Below, piece by piece: positions 8,960 to 16,123 of a stretch of 64,000 bases of DNA; within the stretch, counting starts at the first letter, position 1; each line of letters begins with the position of its first letter. Below the pieces are notes generated by a model. It saw only the letters and a program-made list of their open reading frames with translations, was not told the DNA's origin and did no database searches. The translations under genes and the position numbers were made by a program. The stretch is from Candidatus Firestoneibacteriota bacterium (GTDB lineage: Bacteria > Oederibacteriota > D2-FULL-39-29): positions 1-64,000 of the forward strand of contig CAIYPD010000096.1 in assembly GCA_903928075.1 (NCBI GenBank), read 5' to 3'.

Positions 8960-10588
8960 TCACTTCCAGGTCGTTGCTGCCGGCGGGGTTTTCTCTTTCT
9001 GTGTTCCTTCCGGCAGATTATCACGGTACTTCACCCAAAGGTCGTTAACCAGAGGCGCCAGATTTCCTGCAATCGTCCTGCCTTTTGCGGTTCTTGCCAT
9101 CTGGGCTTTCGCGGCTTCAAGTTCTTTTTTTTCTTTCTCATCCTTAGCCGCGGCGAGCTTCTTATCCACATTCGCGTTTATCGCCCCCCAAAACGGGGTA
9201 TCATCCTCGGTCATCCATCTGTCCACATAGGCAAAAAACGCATCATGATCCCAGTACTTCTCGGCATGCATTAAGCGGGCCGCCAGAGCTTCAGCTACCC
9301 AGGTCCCGCTGTTACTGCTCCTTCTTGAACCTTCACTCCCCTGAGACCACGGAGTCGGCCACTCGGTAGGATGAAAAAGTTCAACCGGGCCGTAGTAATC
9401 CATCGCCTTTCTCGGCTGGTGGGAGCCGTTCTCAAAATTTCCGTCGTGATAACCGTAATGCCCGGTCCAGATAACCTTCGCCCCGGTCCAGCCTTTCTCA
9501 TATTTTTTCCCCATAAATTCCACAGGACAAAATACCGTCTGATCATCTTCCTGAAAACGCGTCTCAGGGAAAGATTTTGTAAGCGTGCACATCTCTTTAT
9601 CGTCGAGGAGGAGACCCGCAAAAGTAAGCAGCCATTTCCTGCCGGAACTCACGCCGCCCTCACCGATCCAGGAAGCGCCCCCGCGCACCAGCCCGAGATA
9701 ATCTATTCCTACCTGGACCATATTTAAAAGCAAAGGTTCTTTATCGGCCTCCGGATAATTAAGCAAAAGCAGGAGACTCGCCTGACCGGCCTGCACCGAA
9801 ATATCCGCGCCAAAAAAAGCCTTTCTGGGCATCGCGCGGCCGAAGCCGACGGTGTCCAACCAGACGCCTTTAAAATAATCATTTGCGTCCGCCGGTTTTA
9901 CTTTAGCCGCCGACTCGGGCAAAGGAAGTTTAAGCAGTAAATCGCGGCGCAAGTTGCGCGCCAGATATATTTTTGAGGAAGAAGTTTTGCAATAGGAAGG
10001 CCTGAAAGCATCCGCCGGCTGGGCTTCGGCCAGGCAGGTAAGGACCGCAAGGGCTTTAATAGAAAAGCCCCCGACTAAAGGTTCATTGCTTATGCTTGAA
10101 AATAAAGAGTCCCCGGGTTTCATATTAACTGGTATTTTTGTGAACTGCTCGGGATCATAAGCTGCCATATCCATACGGCTGTCAAAGCCGGATCTTGAAG
10201 TACGCTTTGTTATTTTATTCGGCTTAACAACCGCCGGAATATTAAGTGTGGAGCCGTTTCTCGCGTAACTCCCCTTAAAAAGGCTTTCTTTTATTGACTT
10301 GTCATCAAGAGTGTTTTTGACTTCGTCGCCAAAAAGCGGTTTTGGGTCTATCATTGTCACTGTCACCGGGCCGACAACATAAAAATCCCCGTTAATGAAC
10401 TGCCCCACCCGTACCGGCTTTTCAAAGGTCCAGGTAATGCCGTTTTGCGTCACTTTGTCTTTAAGCGGCAAACTCTCCGCCTTAGTCACCGCCGGCGCGT
10501 TAAGTTTTGTATAAACCGTCCCCTCAGCCGCAAAAACAAGACCCGCAAGCACCCCGGAAATTACAATTGCTCTGTAAAACATTTTCAT
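8960..10588 (-). CDS. Large secreted protein of unrecognised function (DUF6288-like), tandem paralog 1
   Basis: The true start is ATG 10588, behind GGGGAGAG and opening a signal peptide (MKMFYRAIVISGVLAGLVFAAEG). The 31 residues before it in the track are translated repeat DNA. The 542-aa product is close to its neighbour at 10750-12390 over its whole length. Shared blocks include PKPLFGDEVK, SGFDSRMDMAAYD, FSIKALAVLTCLAEAQPADAFRPSYCKT, LLLLLNYPEADKEPLLLNMVQVGID, IWTGHYGYH, WVAEALAARLMHAEKYWDHDAFFAYVDRWMTEDD and a PPAATTWK ending. I recall similar proteins as DUF6288-containing, but cannot verify that. The many Trp/His/Asp residues and the neighbours suggest carbohydrate work outside the cytoplasm. 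No activity is assigned. Confidence 0.7.
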   Translation of the reverse strand: MKMFYRAIVISGVLAGLVFAAEGTVYTKLNAPAVTKAESLPLKDKVTQNGITWTFEKPVRVGQFINGDFYVVGPVTVTMIDPKPLFGDEVKNTLDDKSIKESLFKGSYARNGSTLNIPAVVKPNKITKRTSRSGFDSRMDMAAYDPEQFTKIPVNMKPGDSLFSSISNEPLVGGFSIKALAVLTCLAEAQPADAFRPSYCKTSSSKIYLARNLRRDLLLKLPLPESAAKVKPADANDYFKGVWLDTVGFGRAMPRKAFFGADISVQAGQASLLLLLNYPEADKEPLLLNMVQVGIDYLGLVRGGASWIGEGGVSSGRKWLLTFAGLLLDDKEMCTLTKSFPETRFQEDDQTVFCPVEFMGKKYEKGWTGAKVIWTGHYGYHDGNFENGSHQPRKAMDYYGPVELFHPTEWPTPWSQGSEGSRRSSNSGTWVAEALAARLMHAEKYWDHDAFFAYVDRWMTEDDTPFWGAINANVDKKLAAAKDEKEKKELEAAKAQMARTAKGRTIAGNLAPLVNDLWVKYRDNLPEGTQKEKTPPAATTWK

Positions 10589-10613
10589 AAAGTTATTCTC
10601 TCCCCTTTTGGAT

Positions 10614-10733
10614 GCTTGGATGTTTAGAGGCTTAGATGCTTGGTTTATATTATTGCGAAGCCTCTTTTCTTCCATCTTCACTCTTGTTCTCTTGTATTCT
10701 TAACTCTCTTGCCGAGCCTCTAAACATCCAAGC
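10614..10733. repeat. 19-bp perfect inverted repeat between the tandem paralogs
   Basis: GCTTGGATGTTTAGAGGCT (10614-10632) recurs in inverted form at 10715-10733. Between them lies CTCTTGTTCTCTTGTATTCTTAACTC-type sequence. A related string (CCAAGCCTCTAACCC..AACATCC) occurs at about 51140-51175, so this is another dispersed family. Confidence 0.55.
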
Positions 10734-10749
10734 GTCTAAGCCTCTAATA

Positions 10750-12390
10750 TCATTTCCATGTCTTTGCCGCTGGTGGAACCTTTTCTTGCCCGGGGGCAAG
10801 AGGCAGGTTGTCCCGGTATTTCGCCCAGAGATCTTTTACCACTGCCGCCATACCCCCGCTGCCGGCTACCGTTCCGCCTTTATTAGCAGAAATTATTTTG
10901 GCTTTAGCCGCTTCAAGGAGTTTCTTTTCTTTTTCATCTTTTGCTGCCGCAAGCTTTGTCTCCGCATTTTTGAGCATCTCCGCCAGAACCGGAACATCAT
11001 CTTCGGTCATCCACCTGTCCACATAAGCAAAGAAAGCGTCATGGTCCCAATTTTTCTCGACATGCATTAAGCGGGCCGCCAGGGCCTCGGCCACCCAGGA
11101 AGCACTGGTAGTGCCGCGCCGGTAACCTTCACTGCCTTCCGACCACGGGGTCGGCCACTCAGAGGGTGCAAAGAGATCAACCGGACCGTAGTGATCCATA
11201 TCTTTTCTCGGAGTAAGTGAACCCCCGAGGAACGCGCCTTTGTTATAGCCATAATGCCCGGTCCAGATAACCTTTGCGCCGCTCCAGCTTTTTTCATATT
11301 TTTTCCCCAAAAATTCCACCGGAGCAAATACCGTTTGGTCATCTTCATGAAAGCGGCCTTCAGGAAATGATTTTGTCAGTGAATGAAGGTCTTTGTCGTC
11401 AAGCATAAGTCCCGCAAAAGTTATCAGCCATTTTCTGCCGGCGTTGCCGCCACCCTCGCCGTGCCATTCAGATCCGCCACGGAGCAACCCGAAAAGATCT
11501 ATCCCTACCTGCACCATATTTAAAAGAAGCGGCTCTTTCTCTGCGGGGGAATAATTAAGAAGGAGGAGCAAACTAGCGCCCCCGGCCTGTTCCGCTATCT
11601 GCGGGCCATAAAATGATTTTTTTGGCATAGCGCGCCCGTAACCCACGGTATCCACCCAGAGGCCTTTAAAATATTCGGCGTTGTCGGCGGGTTTTATCTT
11701 TGCCGCGGACTCAGGCAGGGGAAGTTTAAGCAGTAAATCACGGCGTAGATTTCGCGCAAGATATATTTTGGAAGTTGCCGTCTTACAATAGGAAGGCCTG
11801 AAAGCGTCCGCCGGCTGGGCTTCGGCCAGACAGGTCAAAACTGCCAGCGCCTTTATGGAAAAACTGCTCACTATGGGTTCGTTACTTATACTTGAGATAA
11901 GCGAGTCCCCGGGCTTCATATCAATGGGTAATTTAGCGAACTGTTCCCAGTCGTAAGCGGCCATATCCATACGGCTGTCAAAACCGGACCTGCGGGTTCT
12001 TTTGGTGATTTTATTCGGGGCAACGACCGCAGGAAGATTCAGAGTGGAACCGTTTCTTGCTAATTTCCCCTTGAAAAGACTTTCTTTAATTGATCTTTCA
12101 TCTATGGCGGTTTTAACTTCCTCGCCAAAAAGAGGTTTGGGATCTATCATTATCACAGTCACAGGACCCACCACATAGAAGTCCCCGTTTATAAACTGCG
12201 CCACCCGGGCGGGCTTTTCAAAAGTCCAGGTAATCCCGTTTTGGGTAACTTTGTCTTTAAGCGGCAGGCTCTCCGCCTTTGGAGTAACGGGCGCATTTGT
12301 CTTTGAATAGATAGGACTTTCTGCAGCAAAAATCCAAGCCGGTACTACCGCAAAACTCAAAACAATAACAACTTTCCTCATCAATCCCAT
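10750..12390 (-). CDS. Large secreted protein of unrecognised function (DUF6288-like), tandem paralog 2
   Basis: The 546-aa product has a signal peptide (MRKVVIVLSFAVVPAWIFAAES) and is a close paralog of 8960-10588, with the same block order and a PPAAKTWK ending. The differences are concentrated near residues 350-400 and 480-520. AGAGG lies upstream of ATG 12390. The 5' leader of this gene contains the left REP palindrome of the RAYT element (12406-12430), so the element landed directly upstream. Tandem duplication followed by divergence is the simplest history. Function is unknown; the context is extracellular polysaccharide use. Confidence 0.7.
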   Translation of the reverse strand: MGLMRKVVIVLSFAVVPAWIFAAESPIYSKTNAPVTPKAESLPLKDKVTQNGITWTFEKPARVAQFINGDFYVVGPVTVIMIDPKPLFGEEVKTAIDERSIKESLFKGKLARNGSTLNLPAVVAPNKITKRTRRSGFDSRMDMAAYDWEQFAKLPIDMKPGDSLISSISNEPIVSSFSIKALAVLTCLAEAQPADAFRPSYCKTATSKIYLARNLRRDLLLKLPLPESAAKIKPADNAEYFKGLWVDTVGYGRAMPKKSFYGPQIAEQAGGASLLLLLNYSPAEKEPLLLNMVQVGIDLFGLLRGGSEWHGEGGGNAGRKWLITFAGLMLDDKDLHSLTKSFPEGRFHEDDQTVFAPVEFLGKKYEKSWSGAKVIWTGHYGYNKGAFLGGSLTPRKDMDHYGPVDLFAPSEWPTPWSEGSEGYRRGTTSASWVAEALAARLMHVEKNWDHDAFFAYVDRWMTEDDVPVLAEMLKNAETKLAAAKDEKEKKLLEAAKAKIISANKGGTVAGSGGMAAVVKDLWAKYRDNLPLAPGQEKVPPAAKTWK

Positions 12391-12405
12391 AATAGCAAAC
12401 CTCTC

Positions 12406-12430
12406 ATTAAAGGGGACAGCGACCTTTAAT
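12406..12430. repeat. Left REP palindrome
   Basis: ATTAAAGG and CCTTTAAT form an 8-bp perfect stem around GGACAGCGA. It includes the RAYT stop codon and lies in the 5' leader of the 10750-12390 gene. Confidence 0.8.
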
Positions 12431-13100
12431 TCTTTTCTTTCACAGGCCGGCCTCGGCCAATCAGTTTCAAACTTACACCCAGTTTCTTCTCCAACTTCAA
12501 AATAAAACCGTCATTCCCCAGAGCCCTGCTCATATTTGTTGCTTTTCTGATCTCAGCTACAAAACCTACGGCATCCTTCTCCTTAACATAATCTTTCCAG
12601 TCCTTACCGCTTATTTCAAAGTAGCCTCTGATTCCGGTTATTTTTATTTCCCCTGAGCCCTCATCTGCATTATCTTTTGCACTTGACCAGGACCATTCCT
12701 CTACTTTTTTTACTATCCCCGCCCTTACAGGATTTCTTTCCACATACCTGGCTGCTTTCTTCAGATGCTCATCATCCAATATGCATGAAAAATATCTTCC
12801 CTGCCATAAATGCCCTTTTACTTTTTTCTTTTTGTTATAATAATGCGAATATCTCATGTGTGCTGTATTGAACAACTTCGAAAGGCTTTCTTTCTCGGCC
12901 GGGATTACAATAAAGTGGACATGGTTTGACATCAGACAATATGACAGAACTATGACCTTGTATTTTCTGCTATATTTTTCTATCCATTCCAGATATTGCT
13001 TTCTATCCTTATCGGTCTCAAATATATTTTGTCCATAATTACCACGCTGGGTAATATGGTGAGGCAGTCCTTCTATTATGGCTCTTCCTGTTCTTGGCAT
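12426..13100 (-). CDS. REP-associated tyrosine transposase (RAYT, Y1/IS200-like)
   Basis: ATG 13100 begins MPRTGRAIIEGLPHHITQRG, the standard N-terminus of this family. The TTG start in the track adds five residues. The 224-aa product has the HUH metal motif in SNHVHFIVIP and the catalytic Tyr region YVERNPVRAG, plus GHLWQGRYFSC. RAYTs are single-copy, IS200-related nucleases that act on REP palindromes. Matching palindromes sit at both ends of this gene. The reading frame is intact, so the enzyme could be active. The C-terminal extension (about 160-224, ITGIRGYFEISGKDW...) is not recognised. Confidence 0.92.
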   Translation of the reverse strand: MPRTGRAIIEGLPHHITQRGNYGQNIFETDKDRKQYLEWIEKYSRKYKVIVLSYCLMSNHVHFIVIPAEKESLSKLFNTAHMRYSHYYNKKKKVKGHLWQGRYFSCILDDEHLKKAARYVERNPVRAGIVKKVEEWSWSSAKDNADEGSGEIKITGIRGYFEISGKDWKDYVKEKDAVGFVAEIRKATNMSRALGNDGFILKLEKKLGVSLKLIGRGRPVKEKN

Positions 13101-13130
13101 AATGAGTTTTAGCAACTCCTTCGCTTTTTG

Positions 13131-14198
13131 TCAATATTTAAAGTCGCTGTCCCCTTTAAAAACCGGCAGAATTAGTTTGGACCGGTATTTATTTGAGTGA
13201 TAGACCGTCTGTTTTGCTGTTTTAAACTTAGTTTCTTTGGCAATGTTTTTTCCCGTGTTCGTATTTCTTGAGTAAGCAGGAAAACTACTGCTGGTTATTT
13301 CAAGCCTTATTTTATGTCCCGCAAGAAAAACATTTGAGGTCGGATCCATTTCCAGTTCTAATTTATAGACCTGCCCTGCTTTGAGCATTACTTCTTTATC
13401 CAGCCCTTTCCGGAACCTGGCTCTTATAAGCCCTTCGCTTAAGACAATAGATTTACCTTCGGGGTGGACATCACAAAGCCGTGTTATAAAATCGGTATCC
13501 GGGGCCGAGGAGGCAATAAACAACTCGGCTTTAACAAAGCCCGTCACTTCTATAGGGGCTTTCAAGACACCTGTGGTATAAACCAGAACATCCGGCCTTC
13601 TTTCTATCGGGGTCTGGTCATACGGACCGGCAGGCCGGTCAGGCAGGAGCGTGGCGCCGCCTATAGTCGTTACGGGATCCGCCGGATTATAAATGAACTC
13701 GTCTTTTTCTTTGGCGCTCTTGAGCTTGACCTCAAGAACACCGTCGCCCTCCAGGCTGTTGGCACCCCGGGTACTGCTTATATAGTAGGAGACATATTTT
13801 GTCCGTTTAAGGGGCCAGGCCTCTTCGTTTCTCCATTTATTAGCACCCATAACAAAAATTCTGACCGGCGGCTCTTTTTCTATCCCGTTCTTCTCCCCCT
13901 TAACAAACCGGTCCAGCCATCTTTTCTTCTCTTTTTCAATGTTGAACACAGCTTCGGGCCCAAAATCCAGCTGGCCCAAAACCGGGCCGCCTCCAAGTCC
14001 GTGGGCCCAGGGCCCTATCAATAACTTCACTTTTTTATTTTTCATAGCTTTCTTAAGGCCGCAGTAATTCTTTACCGTGCCTTCTATGGCATAGTCATAC
14101 CAGCCGCCCATAATATAGGCCGGGGTGTCAAAGTTCTTATAAAAAGCTTCGGTGCTTATTTTTTCCAGAAAGCATCGTAGCGCGGGTGTGCGAGCCAT
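13131..14198 (-). CDS. CocE/NonD-type hydrolase, C-terminal part (frameshifted)
   Basis: The real protein text begins at about 14163 with KISTEAFYKNFDTPAYIMGGWYDYAIEG. The first residues of the track ORF are out-of-frame. With the 14156-14794 piece it makes one X-Pro dipeptidyl-peptidase/CocE-family hydrolase. Seen here are the catalytic Asp region (GGWYDYA), the GPWAHGLGG His, and the C-terminal jelly-roll domain (GFVKAELFIASSAPDTDFITRLCDVHPEGKS ... HKIRLEITSSSFPAYSRNTNTG). The last nine residues (FKGDSDFKY) are encoded by the REP palindrome 13136-13160, so the native C-terminus has been replaced or extended. The family hydrolyses acyl esters or peptides; the substrate is unknown. Confidence 0.75.
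   Translation of the reverse strand: MARTPALRCFLEKISTEAFYKNFDTPAYIMGGWYDYAIEGTVKNYCGLKKAMKNKKVKLLIGPWAHGLGGGPVLGQLDFGPEAVFNIEKEKKRWLDRFVKGEKNGIEKEPPVRIFVMGANKWRNEEAWPLKRTKYVSYYISSTRGANSLEGDGVLEVKLKSAKEKDEFIYNPADPVTTIGGATLLPDRPAGPYDQTPIERRPDVLVYTTGVLKAPIEVTGFVKAELFIASSAPDTDFITRLCDVHPEGKSIVLSEGLIRARFRKGLDKEVMLKAGQVYKLELEMDPTSNVFLAGHKIRLEITSSSFPAYSRNTNTGKNIAKETKFKTAKQTVYHSNKYRSKLILPVFKGDSDFKY
13136..13160. repeat. Right REP palindrome, inside a coding 3' end
   Basis: ATTTAAAGTCGCTGTCCCCTTTAAA is the inverted partner of 12406-12430. It overlaps the final codons of the CocE-like gene. Confidence 0.8.
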
Positions 14199-14794
14199 TC
14201 CTGTAAAAACGGAGTTTCAAAACCGGCGGCGGCATCCATTTTTTCCAGAGGCAGGGTGTTGTAAATTTTCATCCAGTCAATCAGAGGCTGGGGTTTGTCG
14301 GTCCGGCCCGTGTTGCCCAAGGCCCAGGCCATTATGAGAAAGGAAAAACTTCCGTTCTTATACATAATACCTTTAAAAGCGTCATGGGCCATCACTGAGG
14401 GCGTTATCGCGCACAAGGCGGGAGGCGCCATTTTTGCGGCTTCCAGCTGGGTAAAGCCGCAGTAAGAAGCACCGCTCATCCCCACCCGGCCGTTGCACCA
14501 GGTTTGTTTTGCAAGCCAGGCTACGGAATCAAAACCGTCTTCTGATTCGTCAAAAGGCCTGAAGGTACCTTCGGAATCATATTTTCCGCGGACATCCTGC
14601 GTCACATAAGCATAGCCGCTCTCGAGGTAGAGTTTTAACAGGGCTTCATTTTCCGGGGTTACGGTGATATTATTATTGTACGGATTTCTTACCAGAACAA
14701 CGGGAAAAGGCCCGCCGGCCTCGGGCATTCTAATATCAGTAGAAAGCGAAACTCCGTCCCGCATCTTCACCATAACATTCATCAGTTGCTTCAC
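14156..14794 (-). CDS. CocE/NonD-type hydrolase, N-terminal part (frameshifted)
   Basis: GTG 14794 follows GGAGG by four bases and is the likely start. The track ORF opens at 14842. The piece carries the alpha/beta-hydrolase entry (VKMRDGVSLSTDIRMPEAGGPFPVVLVRNPY), VTQDVRGKYDSEG, and the nucleophile elbow GRVGMSGASYCGFTQLEAA. It stops at EWLAHPRYDAFWKK. The homologous text resumes in the -1 frame (KISTEAFYKNF), with the shift inside a run of six A (14159-14164 on the plus strand). One missing base, a sequencing error, or recoding at the A-run could each explain this. Confidence 0.75.
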   Translation of the reverse strand: MKQLMNVMVKMRDGVSLSTDIRMPEAGGPFPVVLVRNPYNNNITVTPENEALLKLYLESGYAYVTQDVRGKYDSEGTFRPFDESEDGFDSVAWLAKQTWCNGRVGMSGASYCGFTQLEAAKMAPPALCAITPSVMAHDAFKGIMYKNGSFSFLIMAWALGNTGRTDKPQPLIDWMKIYNTLPLEKMDAAAGFETPFLQEWLAHPRYDAFWKK

Positions 14795-14902
14795 TATTCC
14801 TCCGCTCCACAAAATAAATGATAAAAAAATTGATTTTTGCATTTTAACATAAGCATTAATTTTGCTAAATTGATTTCTTGCCTTTCTATTTTCTATTGTC
14901 TA

Positions 14903-16105
14903 TTATCTATTTTCTACGCAGTAAATATGTACGGCGTGCTCAGAAAATTTATCCGTAAAACTGCCTTCGCCGGCGCTTGCGACAGTCCGGACTTCGTCGT
15001 CAACTTCTATCTTTGCCGTTTTTTTCATTCCGGCAACCGAAAACTCCGTCTCAATTACAGCCCGCTTCACGTTTACCGCAAAAATGTAGGTCTTCCCGGC
15101 GTATTCTTTAACCAGTACTTCAATATCTTTATTATTGGTTTTTACTTTATTTTCAACATCCGGGGAGTATATTACCGGAGTCAGGCGCGTAAGCTGCGCG
15201 TTTATCTTTTTCATCTCTACTTTATTCCCGGCGGTAACACCCAGCTGGGTATAGTACTTGTCTTTTTTTCCGTCCCATCTTTTATTCGCCTTCGGATTGC
15301 CGACATTTTCCGGAGCTATCCAGCTGTGGGTCCACCAGATTATTCCTTTCGCGCCCCGCACGACCGCCATATAAACCTCACAGCGGATTTCGTAAGCAAA
15401 GGGCTCCCGGGTTTTTGCCGGCGTTATCCATTTACTGCCCGCGCAGGCCTCTATGGCAGGAAGCACCGGCTTTTTGTCTTCTATTATATTTCTCAGTTTA
15501 GTCACACTGTCAGCCACATACCATAAACATTCCGGCCGGTTATACTGGTATAAAGGATAGACATCAAAAGCAAAAAGATCCGCGGCTTTCGTATATTCCT
15601 TATAAAATGACCGGTCTTTATGCCCGATAGAACCTTCCGCCAAAACCTCGTTAAAACCCGCAGTCAGGCCGACGGAGACAAGATGCCCGGGGTCTTTTTC
15701 TTTTATTTTTTTATAATCCTCTATGGATTTCGCGACAGGAATTCTCGGCTGGCCCGTGTTTTTATCCAGCATATCGGGTTCATCGGAATGGTTCCAGAAT
15801 AATACCGCCGGATGATCTTTCACAGTTTCGTTAAAATCCATAACGCCGTAAACCCCTTTGGACTTGCAAAAATCAAAGTAGTCTTTCGGGCTCTTGACAA
15901 AATTTATACTGGTCGAGAAAGTATTTACCCCGAGAGAGATGTTTTCATCAAAGAGTTTTTCACTCTGGCCCCACTGCACGATAGGGAAGAAGAGTTTCCC
16001 GTCCACAATAATTTCGTTGTTCTTGCCTACCTCCACTTTTGCGGCAAAACAGAAAGAAGATAAGCACATCCCGAGAACCACCGCACCAAAAAATGCCTTT
16101 TTCAT
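14903..16105 (-). CDS. Secreted TIM-barrel glycosidase-like protein, paralog of 6015-7145
   Basis: The 400-aa product has a signal peptide (MKKAFFGAVVLGMCLSSFCFA) and AAGGAGG before ATG. It matches the 6015-7145 protein block by block: VEVGKNNEIIVDGKLFFPIVQWG, LGVNTFSTS, HPAVLFWNHSDEPDM, DLFAFDVYPLY, PVLPAIEACAG, AVVRGAKGIIWWTHSW, then a terminal beta domain ending KFSEHAVHIYCVE. Here the acid/base region reads NHSDEPD, closer to the NEP of clan GH-A enzymes than its paralog. It lies 18 bases after the 16124-18931 gene, so the two are likely co-transcribed. A secreted glycosidase role is plausible; the family is unassigned. Confidence 0.7.
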   Translation of the reverse strand: MKKAFFGAVVLGMCLSSFCFAAKVEVGKNNEIIVDGKLFFPIVQWGQSEKLFDENISLGVNTFSTSINFVKSPKDYFDFCKSKGVYGVMDFNETVKDHPAVLFWNHSDEPDMLDKNTGQPRIPVAKSIEDYKKIKEKDPGHLVSVGLTAGFNEVLAEGSIGHKDRSFYKEYTKAADLFAFDVYPLYQYNRPECLWYVADSVTKLRNIIEDKKPVLPAIEACAGSKWITPAKTREPFAYEIRCEVYMAVVRGAKGIIWWTHSWIAPENVGNPKANKRWDGKKDKYYTQLGVTAGNKVEMKKINAQLTRLTPVIYSPDVENKVKTNNKDIEVLVKEYAGKTYIFAVNVKRAVIETEFSVAGMKKTAKIEVDDEVRTVASAGEGSFTDKFSEHAVHIYCVENR

Positions 16106-16123
16106 TGCAGTTCCTCCTTTACT

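Larger units (their letters stand above)
12406..13160 (-). mobile_element. RAYT transposase bracketed by inverted REP palindromes
   Basis: The transposase gene is enclosed by ATTAAAGGGGACAGCGACCTTTAAT (12406-12430) and, inverted, ATTTAAAGTCGCTGTCCCCTTTAAA (13136-13160). Each end is itself a palindrome with the conserved centre GGGGACAGCGAC. The transposase stop codon lies in the left copy. The right copy encodes the last residues of the neighbouring hydrolase. A degenerate solo copy is at 1932-1963. Confidence 0.8.

Noticed and set aside
14159-14164. Programmed -1 ribosomal frameshifting at the A6 run
   Set aside because: The slippery context is G-AAA-AAA rather than a full X-XXY-YYZ heptamer, and I see no convincing stimulatory stem directly after it. 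Mutation or sequencing error is simpler.
14838-14842. Upstream start of the CocE-like gene with a hydrophobic N-terminus (KSIFLSFILWSGG)
   Set aside because: No ribosome site precedes it, whereas GGAGG stands four bases before GTG 14794. The hydrophobic stretch is too short and unlike a signal peptide with a cleavage site.
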